Shown here: positions 33,701 through 41,136 of the stretch, in pieces
How positions within the stretch are numbered: position 1 is the first letter of the stretch
How the letters are laid out: every line of letters begins with the position of its first letter
NCBI GenBank assembly: GCA_031423015.1
Contig: JANPER010000090.1
Span: forward strand, 1-64,000
Direction of reading: 5' to 3'
Length of the DNA: 64,000 nt
Source of the DNA: DATGPD01 sp031423015
GTDB lineage: Bacteria; Planctomycetota; UBA1135; UBA2386
Notes under the pieces: generated by a model
Database searches by the model: none
Seen by the model: only the letters and a program-made list of their open reading frames with translations
What the model was told of the DNA's origin: nothing
Program-made: the position numbers and the translations under genes

Positions 33701-35983
33701 CACCTTGAGGTGCAGGTGGCCGTCTTGCAGCGACAGCTTGATGCGATCGCGCGTCGCCTGGTCGGCCGCGAAGTCGAACAGCGCCTGCGGCCCGGTGTCG
33801 TCGAGGCGGAACCAGAAGGCTATGCCCATCGGCGCCACGCCAGCGTCCGCGGTGAACGGGAACGAGCGCTTGTCGTGCTTGTTACTGCCCGTCCCTGGCT
33901 GACCACCGCGGCTCTGCGGCCCGGTGTTCGGCATGTCGTAGGCGCCCTCCTTGCCGACGTTGCGCCCCTCGGGATCGAGCGACATCGCCATGTCCTCGTG
34001 CACCGAAAAACGCAAGGTCAACGGCGTGCTCGAAGGCGCCGGCCGGAAGCCGGAGCCGTTGCCGTCGCGACTGGGAAAGCGCGCTTGGCCAAAGCCCAGC
34101 TCGGGATACGCGTCGGCCAGCAGGGGCGCCACGTGGCGCGGCGCCGGGTCGGTGCCGCGGTCGCCGCCGATGAGCGCGCCGACGTTGATCGGATGGGTGG
34201 TGTAGAACGGCGCGCGGCGGTCGAGCCGGAAGGTGTCCTCGAAGGCCTCCTGCGTGGCCTGCACGATGTCGAGCGCGCGCGGCGGCACCACCAGGGCGGT
34301 GCCTTGGCGCTCGTGTCGCGCCGCCACCTGGCCAGCGATGCGGTTGCGCGACGCGGCGGCGCGGTAGCTGACGATCGGCGCCGAGCTGAAGGTGAACGGC
34401 ACCGTCCCCATCTCCAGGTTGCCGTCGCGGCCGCCGAGCGCGTTTTGGTACACCAGCATGAGCTGCTGCGTGGCGCTGCCCTTCACCTCGTTGAGCAGCG
34501 GCTTCATCAGCCGCTTCTCGAAGTCCTCGAAGCCCTGAAACGGCCCGATGCCGTCTTGCTCGTCGATCGTCACGTCGTCGCCCTGCGCGGTGCGGCCGCC
34601 GACCTGCAGGATGCGATCGACGATCTCCTCGGCGCGGGCGCGTGAGATTGGCGGACCAAACTGTGCGCCGCGCTGCGGCTGGCCGTGCACCTGGTCGCCG
34701 CCCGGCGCACCGCCCCCACTCGCGGGCCGCACGCGCCGACCCTGACGCAGGTTCTCCAGCGCCGCCACCAACACCTCGCGGCTGGCGGTATTGACGTTCA
34801 CCGGCTGCGGCACCAACGGCTCGACGATGACGTCGATCGCTTCGTAGGTGCCGGCCAGCGGACGCAGCAGGTTCAGGAACCACGGGCGCGGCAGGTTGAC
34901 GGTGCCCGGGGCGACGCCGCTCGGCGCTTCCACCGACCACACCAGGTTGAACTCGCCGGTGCCCTCGGCGGCGTGCAGCTTGCGCACGCGCACGATGGTG
35001 CCGCCCGACAGGAACGCCGCCGAACGCACCTGCAGCGTCACGCGGTCTTCGCTGATGCTGAACACGCGCTCGGGCTTGCCCCAGTTGCCGCCGACCTCGT
35101 GCACCGACGCGACGGTGCAGGCGCCTTCGAGCGCGTCGAGTTCACGCAGGGTGAAGCCCAGCGAGCTGTTGCCGAGCGCGGGCACGGTCGACAGGCGCGA
35201 CAGTTCGCTCACCGCGTTGTAGGGCACGAGGCGATCGCGTTGACCATCGTGTCGTTCCCAGAACGGATACGTCACCGCCAACACGCAGCGGTAGTCGAGC
35301 ACCAACGATTCGCTGGCGAGTTCGTGGTCGGCCGACGGGGCAAAGCCGTCGTCGGCGCGCAGACCCCGCCGCAAGTCGAGCAGCTCGCGGTCGCTGCGCC
35401 GGCCGTAGCCGATCAGTTCGCGATCGACGATCACGACGCCGCTCTCCGGCAGGTGCGAGGCATCGTCGAGCACCAAGCGCTCGCCGTCGGCGGCGCAGAC
35501 TTCGCTGAGGCGCGCCACCAGGCCCAGCAGGTTGCCGAGCACCAGCGGCGAAGCGGTGTTGAGGTTGATGCGTCGCTGCGCGTCCTCGGCTTCGCCGCCC
35601 AGCAGCTGCCGACCATGGTCGCTGAACGCCGCGAGCGCCTCGGGCAGTTCGACCTTGCCAGGGAACTCGCTGGCGCGGTCGTAGCCCGGCGTCTGATCGA
35701 GCGCGACGTGGCTGCTGGTGGCGCGGTGCAACAACAAGTCGCGCACGCTGGCGCTGGCGAGGTCGGCCTGCTGCTCGTCGACGCGCTGGATGGCGGCCGA
35801 CTGGCCATGCCCCATGCTGAGGATGAACGGCACCACCAGCCCCAGCAGGATGCTGAGGGCGACGAGCACGGCGATCAGCGCCAGGCCGCGCTCGGTAGAG
35901 GGGCGATCCCGACGCACGCCGTACGACGGCAAGACTGAGGACGAGCGCCGCACGCGCGGCACTCTGCACTCGTAGTTCGTCAT
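30761..35983 (-). CDS. Giant GspK-like pseudopilin with inserted LamG domain
   Basis: 1740 aa; classic GspK is ~300-350 aa. The N terminus has a long leader and ERGLALIAVLVALSILLG (31-48), a prepilin-like helix lacking the usual FTLxE, as in GspK. GspK-type hairpin motifs occur twice: INLNTASPLVLGNLL (140-153) and VNVNTASREVLVAAL (395-409), with SRARAEEIVDRIL near 447. A LamG/ConA-like domain spans about 655-905 (IAFWFRLDDTGPQALFDFAA, TWYHVSLSARGNRAG, LLIDGVPRGDP). The rest contains repeated short modules built as GxxxxxxELIxY...LxxxxRGxxGT...H..GT (GMLMIDGELIAYESFGGG, GTVLMGSELLHFTW, KRGLFRGRYGTTP). It would cap an unusual pseudopilus. Start and stop overlap both neighbours by 4 bp. Confidence 0.8.
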   Translation of the reverse strand: MTNYECRVPRVRRSSSVLPSYGVRRDRPSTERGLALIAVLVALSILLGLVVPFILSMGHGQSAAIQRVDEQQADLASASVRDLLLHRATSSHVALDQTPGYDRASEFPGKVELPEALAAFSDHGRQLLGGEAEDAQRRINLNTASPLVLGNLLGLVARLSEVCAADGERLVLDDASHLPESGVVIVDRELIGYGRRSDRELLDLRRGLRADDGFAPSADHELASESLVLDYRCVLAVTYPFWERHDGQRDRLVPYNAVSELSRLSTVPALGNSSLGFTLRELDALEGACTVASVHEVGGNWGKPERVFSISEDRVTLQVRSAAFLSGGTIVRVRKLHAAEGTGEFNLVWSVEAPSGVAPGTVNLPRPWFLNLLRPLAGTYEAIDVIVEPLVPQPVNVNTASREVLVAALENLRQGRRVRPASGGGAPGGDQVHGQPQRGAQFGPPISRARAEEIVDRILQVGGRTAQGDDVTIDEQDGIGPFQGFEDFEKRLMKPLLNEVKGSATQQLMLVYQNALGGRDGNLEMGTVPFTFSSAPIVSYRAAASRNRIAGQVAARHERQGTALVVPPRALDIVQATQEAFEDTFRLDRRAPFYTTHPINVGALIGGDRGTDPAPRHVAPLLADAYPELGFGQARFPSRDGNGSGFRPAPSSTPLTLRFSVHEDMAMSLDPEGRNVGKEGAYDMPNTGPQSRGGQPGTGSNKHDKRSFPFTADAGVAPMGIAFWFRLDDTGPQALFDFAADQATRDRIKLSLQDGHLHLKVFDTAGVDPDGQPIDTAPELCAGQWKVPLVGEDGFKIDAKTWYHVSLSARGNRAGQIVLLIDGVPRGDPEFRTYLTEDLPAFTPDRSGKPITQDTQRFLSIGVESTKGFPDAGVLRIGLELFEYTSKNEKTFFGDYKNSRGGRLARMDAAEFRPDIPVDAKGKPTKSIEDLSGNQAADATPKHQTGAAVELYGYSIAIYRNSIWYPGTARLAEGIGAFSVARVINSRTVVSATGRNGRPIPMGTGLMDTTVEDIELGDPLVNIANPNQPVKASEGIVAGFPQSGGYALVVQQHMDWSVDGDRMEIGGVEIIRYGRRNKDKLTGVQRAVTLPSVTPDNELGFNGMGRRFVCNWFPNWIIAGTQTKIQSLPEMQTYIVPLSLPISGQVADPRTSGWTEWVQLYDKSDENKTEWVRYDYADGQHIVRARLAALHAVRRAITRQDRTDQGNGNQTGGGLTAGGSFTYDPPPQGLLNIGIGSIEQLEYDHPIVWQVRRALNFRGDWGTSCRTQAGSIDVLPVHRAELDWGNYGALSGRVGRNDRIALIEGTAGPGGSTDWQTVNWVGRRFGFDNPNNQLPGAEKLGPYPFQLVGLKSGVAGAFTGPSQRDETDARLLDRLVKFPSGELPAAYPDKANFGASLARDDAQMRGTIDELTALSHRVPSLILDADLALAGKEIIVRDDATVESFGVVVRGGVMSEMPRNGGMLMIDGELIAYESFGGGTIRIANKGRGQLGTTARAHDEGTLVHVLDHIPVAILAGNVNENTHQFATNGLGALPRFGGTVLMGSELLHFTWTHGDQLLEMPSYIDATTESKAKRGLFRGRYGTTPYSAQSGEALIGFPFRVWDRYRERTEDPELSYFQATFRQGSAYFTELMWQEDNDEPKLVDLQCLVRLDGKGGFADDPLAGPSLRKFEQGTVDDHGNRINRQAETLEARFFVTYKGAAFDPFTFLMQGWKKAPSVTAVVLSLEGEPRILEERVTAR

Positions 35984-36975
35984 TGCAGCACTCCTCCAGG
36001 CGCGACGCGGTGTCGCTCCGTTTGCTCACCCGTCTTGAGAGTCACCTCGCACACGGTCTCGGGTTCGCCCGTGGGCAAAAAGCGCAGCCCGCCTTCCAAG
36101 CCAGAGATCTCGGCGCCCGACGGCAGGTCCACCGGGTCGGCGAGCTGGTAGGCCCAGAGTTGGATCTCGTCGACCAGGCCCGCCAACGCCGCGTTGCCGG
36201 GCGACACCTCGAACACGTCGCCGTCGCGCTGAAACGGACCGCCCAGGGCATCGACCTGACCGACCACGCGCCCATCGACCGCCAGGTGCAGCGCCGTGCC
36301 GTCGTGCACGACATCCAGGGTCACCCACCGCCGCAGCGGCAGCGGCGCCGGGGAACGCACGGTGCGCGCCGGGCCTTGCTTGCTGGCATCACCCAGAGCC
36401 AGCCGCACTTCGGGAGCGCCGTCGCCGTCGAGCGTCAAAGAGAACGCGCGCCCGAGCTGCACCAAGGTGCACGCCGCGCGCTCGTCGAGGCGCACGTCGA
36501 GGCGCAGCAAGAAGCCATCGCGCAAGTCCCACACCGGGCGACCCTGCGTCGGCACGCGCAAGATCGCGGTGCGCGCTTCGAGGTCGGCGCGCAGCGCCAT
36601 GCCGAAGCGGCCTGGCTCGTAGAGGCCGCGCACGTCGCCGCGCGTCTGCTCGTGCATCGACTGCTCGCGCGGCTCGCAGTGCCACGCCGCCACCGGCTCG
36701 AGGCCGCGCACCCGCAGCTGGATGCGATCGCCATCGCGCAGCAGCAACACCTCGGTCGGGGCGCTGCGGCTCTTGGCGCTGACCGCGGCGAGGCGCACTT
36801 GGTCGCGCACGATCGCCACCGCCTGCTCCATCGGATTGCCGCGCCGCAGCATGAAGCCGATGCCGACGCCCATCAGCACGGTGAGCACCGACATCACCGC
36901 CATCAACTCGATGAGGGTGAAGCCCGCGACGACGCGGCTCGCTGCACTGCTCGGGTCGTGGGGTCGAACGATCAT
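35980..36975 (-). CDS. GspH-like pseudopilin fused to a LamG-like domain
   Basis: 331 aa. The prepilin motif AGFTLIELMAVMSVLTVLMG (17-36) and the adjoining GspH-like strands (RDQVRLAAVSAKSRSAPTEVLL, DRIQLRVRGLEPV) occupy the first ~95 residues. Residues ~115-300 have the LamG/concanavalin pattern (GRFGMALRADLEA, DGFLLRLDVRL, RWVTLDVVHDGTALHLAVDG, GLVDEIQLWAYQL). Normal GspH is ~170 aa, so the lectin-like part is an addition. Overlaps its upstream GspG-like and downstream GspK-like neighbours by 4 bp. Confidence 0.8.
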   Translation of the reverse strand: MIVRPHDPSSAASRVVAGFTLIELMAVMSVLTVLMGVGIGFMLRRGNPMEQAVAIVRDQVRLAAVSAKSRSAPTEVLLLRDGDRIQLRVRGLEPVAAWHCEPREQSMHEQTRGDVRGLYEPGRFGMALRADLEARTAILRVPTQGRPVWDLRDGFLLRLDVRLDERAACTLVQLGRAFSLTLDGDGAPEVRLALGDASKQGPARTVRSPAPLPLRRWVTLDVVHDGTALHLAVDGRVVGQVDALGGPFQRDGDVFEVSPGNAALAGLVDEIQLWAYQLADPVDLPSGAEISGLEGGLRFLPTGEPETVCEVTLKTGEQTERHRVAPGGVLQ

Positions 36976-37643
36976 CGTTCCGGGATCGAGAGGTCGTCCT
37001 CGGTGTTGAACTTCATGTCGGGACCGGCAGAGATGATCTGGAACCCGCGCGGCGCCAGGTAGCCGTTGGAGTTCGGGTTCTTCCAGGCCGTCACGTCGAT
37101 CACGTTGACCTTCGCGGCGTCGTTCGCGGCGTCGTTCGCCAGCTTGATCTTCTGCGTGCGGCCATAGCTCTGGTTGGTGAAGTACGCGAGCGGGGTGCCC
37201 CAGGCGTCCACCACTTCGACTTTGGCCCGGCGCTGCAGCAAGGGAATGTCGGCGATGTTGCTGTCGCCGTCGGTGTTGGCGAGCCAGTCTTCCTTGTCGT
37301 CGAACACCTGCAAGCCCTCGGCGCGCTGGTGCAGGAAGATCATCGCCGACTCGATGCCGGAGTTGGTCTCCTCGACCGACCCCTTGACCTTGATGTCCGG
37401 GTTCGTCGGGTCGGTGAAGTTGTCCGGCGGGTAGTAGCCGCGGTTCTGTAAGCGCGCGAAGCCCTCGGCCGCCTGTTGCAGGCGTTGCATGCGCGCCAGC
37501 GTCTCGACGCGATCGCCCTGCTGCGTGGCGCCGGAGATCGACGGTAAGAGGACGACCGCGAGGATGCTGAGGAGGCCAATCACGACGAGAAGTTCGACCA
37601 GCGTAAAGCCGGCCGCTCGCACACGATTCAGGGTCGCATTCAT
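36972..37643 (-). CDS. gspG: GspG-like major pseudopilin
   Basis: 223 aa. The prepilin motif is AGFTLVELLVVIGLLSIL with a short leader. The C-terminal region WGTPLAYFTNQ and SAGPDMKFNTEDDLS is the GspG signature that holds structural calcium. Two ATGs lie 6 bp apart (37649 and 37643). AGGAG abuts the first with no room but sits 6 bases before the second, so 37643 is chosen. GspG forms the shaft of the pseudopilus. The ~110-residue insert between the helix and the WGTP block is longer than usual. 9 bp follow the TPR gene. Confidence 0.87.
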   Translation of the reverse strand: MNATLNRVRAAGFTLVELLVVIGLLSILAVVLLPSISGATQQGDRVETLARMQRLQQAAEGFARLQNRGYYPPDNFTDPTNPDIKVKGSVEETNSGIESAMIFLHQRAEGLQVFDDKEDWLANTDGDSNIADIPLLQRRAKVEVVDAWGTPLAYFTNQSYGRTQKIKLANDAANDAAKVNVIDVTAWKNPNSNGYLAPRGFQIISAGPDMKFNTEDDLSIPER

Positions 37644-37652
37644 CTTCATCTC

Positions 37653-40313
37653 CTAGCGCCCTAGGCGCTGCCGTAGGCGGAACTTGTCGAAGGCCACATT
37701 CACCTGCCCGTGCCGGCCGCCGACGTGCAGCTCGACATGCATGGGCAACCGGGTGCCGCGGCGCACGCGCGTGATCTTCTGCTCGGCGACGACGCGGTTG
37801 TTCCAGCTCGCCCGCAGCAGATAGCCCTCGCTGTCGGGCACGAACTCCAGCATCAGATGCTGTGGACCGCTGACGTTCCCCACGTCGAGCGGCCGGATCT
37901 CGAACTTGGCAAGCTCTTCCGGCGTGGTGGCGCGGTCCTTGGTGCCGTCTTGGATCTGCACGGCTGGGACGACGCCCTGCGCCAGTTCGGCGAAGCCGAG
38001 GAACACCTGCAGCTCGGCGTTCTTCTCCTCACGACCAACCATCAGGCGCAGGCCGGCGCGATCGAGGCTGTCGGGCTTGCCGCGCTCGAACACCACCTCG
38101 GCGGCGACGAAGTCGCCCGCGCTCTCCAACAACCGGCGCGCGGTGGCGTCTTGGTTCTCGGCCTTGGCGCGCACCACGAGGCGGCCTGCTTCCAGGGTCG
38201 GCCGCAACGCGGCGCGGCTGACCGCCGACAACGTCCAGCGGTCGCCAAGCTCGTCGCGTTCGAAGTCGTCGCGGATCTCGACCTTCTCGGCGTGATCGTC
38301 GATCAGCGCGAGGGTCTGCTTGCCAAAGGCGCGGAACGCATCCCCCAGCGGGCGCCGCTCGAGGTCGGCGAGTTGTTCGCGCGCCACCTCGGTGCGGCCT
38401 TGCGCGTACTCGATCAGCGCCAGGTTGACCTGACCGTACGTGCTGCCCGCCTGCGCCGCGGCGGTGCACGCCTGACGCGCCCCTCGCAGGTCGCCCGAAC
38501 GCCAGCGCACCAGCGCCTGCAGCTCGAGGAAGCGCGCCGTCGGCTGGCCAGCAAACTGCGTATCGAGCGCCACCGCGCGGTCGATGTAGCGCACCGCGCG
38601 CACCAAGCTGTCGATGGCGCGGCCTTCGTCCCGCTCGGCGATGCGCAGATACGTCTCGGCCAGCTCGACCATCGCTTCCACCAGATCGTCGCGCCGGCGC
38701 AGCGCCTGCGTGAGCTGCTCGGCGGCGCCGTCGAGATCGCCCGACAGGCGCAGCGCGCGACCGCGCAGGTAGGCGAGATAGGGGTCCGTGGGATCGACGG
38801 CGAGGGCTTCGAGCGCCTGCGCCGCCGCGCCTTCGTAGTTGCCGGTGCGTTCGAGTACGAACGCCACGCCGCCCAGCGCGCGCGCGCGCAGCACGGGGTC
38901 GCGGTCGGCGAGCGAACGAAACGCCTGCAAAGCCTCCGCCCACTTGCCACCCTGCGCGGCGCACGCCGCGGAGCCCAGCGCCGCCAACCCCGGCATGTCG
39001 GCGTTCTCCGCGGCCGCACGGAACTGACCGGTTGCAAAGGTGAAGTCAGAGGCGGCGTAGGCCACAGCACCGCGCAGCGCCAACGCACTGTTGGGCAGCG
39101 TGCCCGCCGCGGTGCGCGCGTCTTCCAACATGCCCGCAGCCAGATACACCGCGACCAGGGTGCGCTTGAGCGCGAACTGCTCGTCGGCGCGATCGAGGAC
39201 GTTGCGATCCTTGTGGGCGAGCTGCGCCGCGGGCACGGCTTCGTCGGTGCGCCCGCGCGACAGCAGGAAGTTGGCCAGCGCGACTGCGGCGCGCGGGTCG
39301 TTGCCGCGCGCGACCGCCTGGCGCAGGTGCACTTCCGCCACCGCGTCGAGGCCGAGCAGCGCCTCCAGGCTGCCCTGGCCGGCCCAGCGAAATGGCGTGT
39401 CGGCCACTTCTGGCGGCAGGGTCTGGTACAGCTGCCACTCTTCGCCGATGCGACCGGCGGCGTGCAGCACGCGCGCCACGACGCGGAAGCCGTCGACCTT
39501 GTCGGTGGCGATCGCGGCATAGCCGCGCGCCAGCTTCACCGCCTCTTCGTAGGCCCAGCCCTCGCGCGTCGCTTGCTGCAACAGCCACTCGATCACCTCG
39601 GCGCGCACGCCGAGATTAGCCACCTCATTGGTGACCTCGAGCAGACGGCGAGCGACCTCGTTGCGCAGCGTCTTGGCCAGGTGCACAGCTTTGACTTCGG
39701 CGGCGTCGAGGTCCATGACCTCGCGCACGACCCGGCCGGTCTCGGGTGTGATCCAACGCATCTGCACCTTGCCGCTGATGCTGCCACGCGTGAGCTGGAT
39801 CTTGTTCGCGTTGAGAACCAAACCCCACCACACGTCACCGCGCACCGACTCGACGCGATCGTATGTGCGTTCCCATTCGGCTTGACCGCCGGTGGCGGCC
39901 GGGCCCACGGCCGAATCGCCGACCGGTGCCGCCCCCTCGCTGGTCGCCGCAGCATCCAGCGCAACGGCTTCCTTCACTTCGCCCGGCTGACGAAGCTGAC
40001 GGTACGCACGCGCGCTCTGACCCGGGATCAACGGCAGCGCCACCACGGGCAGCGCGGTCGCCGGCGGCTCCGGCAGCCCGCGTGGCGGCAACGGCACCGA
40101 CTCCGAAGGCTCACGGAACAGATCGGTGCGCGCGTTGGCGGCGGCAGCGGGGGCTCCGTTCAAGAGCGGCGTTGCTGGCGTCGCCGCCGCCACATACTCC
40201 TGCGCCTGCGGTCGTACCTGGATCTTGGTCAGCTCGCCCTCGCGGTTGAACCAGATCAGCGCCGCCAACAGCACGACACCGATCAGCAAGCCTTGTTCGC
40301 GACGCAGACGCAT
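37653..40313 (-). CDS. TPR protein with N-terminal membrane anchor and C-terminal ConA-like domain
   Basis: 886 aa. A membrane helix at the N terminus (GLLIGVVLLAALIWF, residues 8-22) is followed by a Pro/Ala linker to ~130. Residues ~290-690 carry many TPR-type helices (YEGAAAQALEALAVDPTDPY, GDLDGAAEQLTQALRRRD). The C-terminal ~190 residues start RDDFERDELGDRWTL, a pattern of ConA-like jelly-roll domains of the 3-keto-disaccharide hydrolase/DUF1080 type. The ATG at 40313 overlaps the upstream stop by one base (TGATG); a longer open frame into the upstream gene is rejected. Role unknown; its place between inner-membrane and pseudopilin genes suggests a periplasmic scaffold. Confidence 0.8.
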   Translation of the reverse strand: MRLRREQGLLIGVVLLAALIWFNREGELTKIQVRPQAQEYVAAATPATPLLNGAPAAAANARTDLFREPSESVPLPPRGLPEPPATALPVVALPLIPGQSARAYRQLRQPGEVKEAVALDAAATSEGAAPVGDSAVGPAATGGQAEWERTYDRVESVRGDVWWGLVLNANKIQLTRGSISGKVQMRWITPETGRVVREVMDLDAAEVKAVHLAKTLRNEVARRLLEVTNEVANLGVRAEVIEWLLQQATREGWAYEEAVKLARGYAAIATDKVDGFRVVARVLHAAGRIGEEWQLYQTLPPEVADTPFRWAGQGSLEALLGLDAVAEVHLRQAVARGNDPRAAVALANFLLSRGRTDEAVPAAQLAHKDRNVLDRADEQFALKRTLVAVYLAAGMLEDARTAAGTLPNSALALRGAVAYAASDFTFATGQFRAAAENADMPGLAALGSAACAAQGGKWAEALQAFRSLADRDPVLRARALGGVAFVLERTGNYEGAAAQALEALAVDPTDPYLAYLRGRALRLSGDLDGAAEQLTQALRRRDDLVEAMVELAETYLRIAERDEGRAIDSLVRAVRYIDRAVALDTQFAGQPTARFLELQALVRWRSGDLRGARQACTAAAQAGSTYGQVNLALIEYAQGRTEVAREQLADLERRPLGDAFRAFGKQTLALIDDHAEKVEIRDDFERDELGDRWTLSAVSRAALRPTLEAGRLVVRAKAENQDATARRLLESAGDFVAAEVVFERGKPDSLDRAGLRLMVGREEKNAELQVFLGFAELAQGVVPAVQIQDGTKDRATTPEELAKFEIRPLDVGNVSGPQHLMLEFVPDSEGYLLRASWNNRVVAEQKITRVRRGTRLPMHVELHVGGRHGQVNVAFDKFRLRQRLGR

Positions 40314-41131
40314 CAGGCGCCCTCTTTGGCGGGTTCGACTTGCATGGCCATCAACGCTCCACTCACCGTGAGCGGATCGCCCGGGCGCTTGCTGTCCAAC
40401 TTGACGTTGAGCGGCGGGGTCGCGCCGAGGTTGATCGGACGCGTGCCTGTCTTGAAGCTCTCCAGCATCTTCACCACGGTCGGCGCATCGGCGCGCAGCT
40501 TGAATGTCACTCGGTACTCCTTGATGCGATCGCTGGCATCCGCGGCCTTCTTGCGGCCGCGCTGCCCCTTCTTTTCCGGCTCGATGCGCAGCTCGTCGAT
40601 CGACACCAAGCCTTGCGCGTCGGGGTCCTTGTCGCGGATCGCCTGACTCGCGGCGAAGGCGCGCGCCATCGCATCGTCGAGGAGATCGAGCGCGATGAGC
40701 ACGCTCTGCGTGTCTTCTTGCGTGGTGGGCGTCGGCCACTGCAGAGCCCCGGCGGCGAGGTCGACACCGGAGCGCTCGGCGCCGGCCAACACCCGCGCGC
40801 GCGCCTGCCGGCTCACCTGATCGAAGTGCAGATGGAACGAACCCTTGCCCTCGAGATCGAACTCGGGCCGCGGCGGGAACGATACCGCGGCGAGCAGGGC
40901 GCCCGCGGTGGCGGTCAGCCCCTCCGACTCCGTGCGCAGCTGCGTCAACGCCTTTTGGTCGAGCATTGGCTCGGAGGCGACCTTGTTGGCACGTTGCTTC
41001 GCGTCTCGCTCCACCCGCCGGCTGTCGAACATCGAGCCGAGCATGGTGTTGGCGATGAAGAACACCACGACGCCGATGAGGACGCCGACGATCCACTTCT
41101 TGTTCTCTTGCCAGATTTCGTGCACGTCCAT
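40313..41131 (-). CDS. GspM/PilO-like inner-membrane assembly protein
   Basis: 272 aa. A short cytoplasmic start (MDVHEIWQENKKWI) leads to one membrane helix (IVGVLIGVVVFFIANTML, 14-31) and a coiled, then ferredoxin-like, periplasmic part (YRVTFKLRADAPTVVKMLES near 208). This topology and the position after the PilM/PilN fusion fit PilO/GspM, which dimerises with PilN/GspL. Sequence similarity alone is weak; the call rests on topology and gene order. Confidence 0.65.
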   Translation of the reverse strand: MDVHEIWQENKKWIVGVLIGVVVFFIANTMLGSMFDSRRVERDAKQRANKVASEPMLDQKALTQLRTESEGLTATAGALLAAVSFPPRPEFDLEGKGSFHLHFDQVSRQARARVLAGAERSGVDLAAGALQWPTPTTQEDTQSVLIALDLLDDAMARAFAASQAIRDKDPDAQGLVSIDELRIEPEKKGQRGRKKAADASDRIKEYRVTFKLRADAPTVVKMLESFKTGTRPINLGATPPLNVKLDSKRPGDPLTVSGALMAMQVEPAKEGA

Positions 41132-41136
41132 GGCGA

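Noticed and set aside
37710..40646. A 978-codon plus-strand open frame opposite the TPR gene
   Set aside because: Arg/His/Gln/Val-rich composition typical of the mirror of a high-GC gene; the minus strand carries TPR repeats and operon overlaps.
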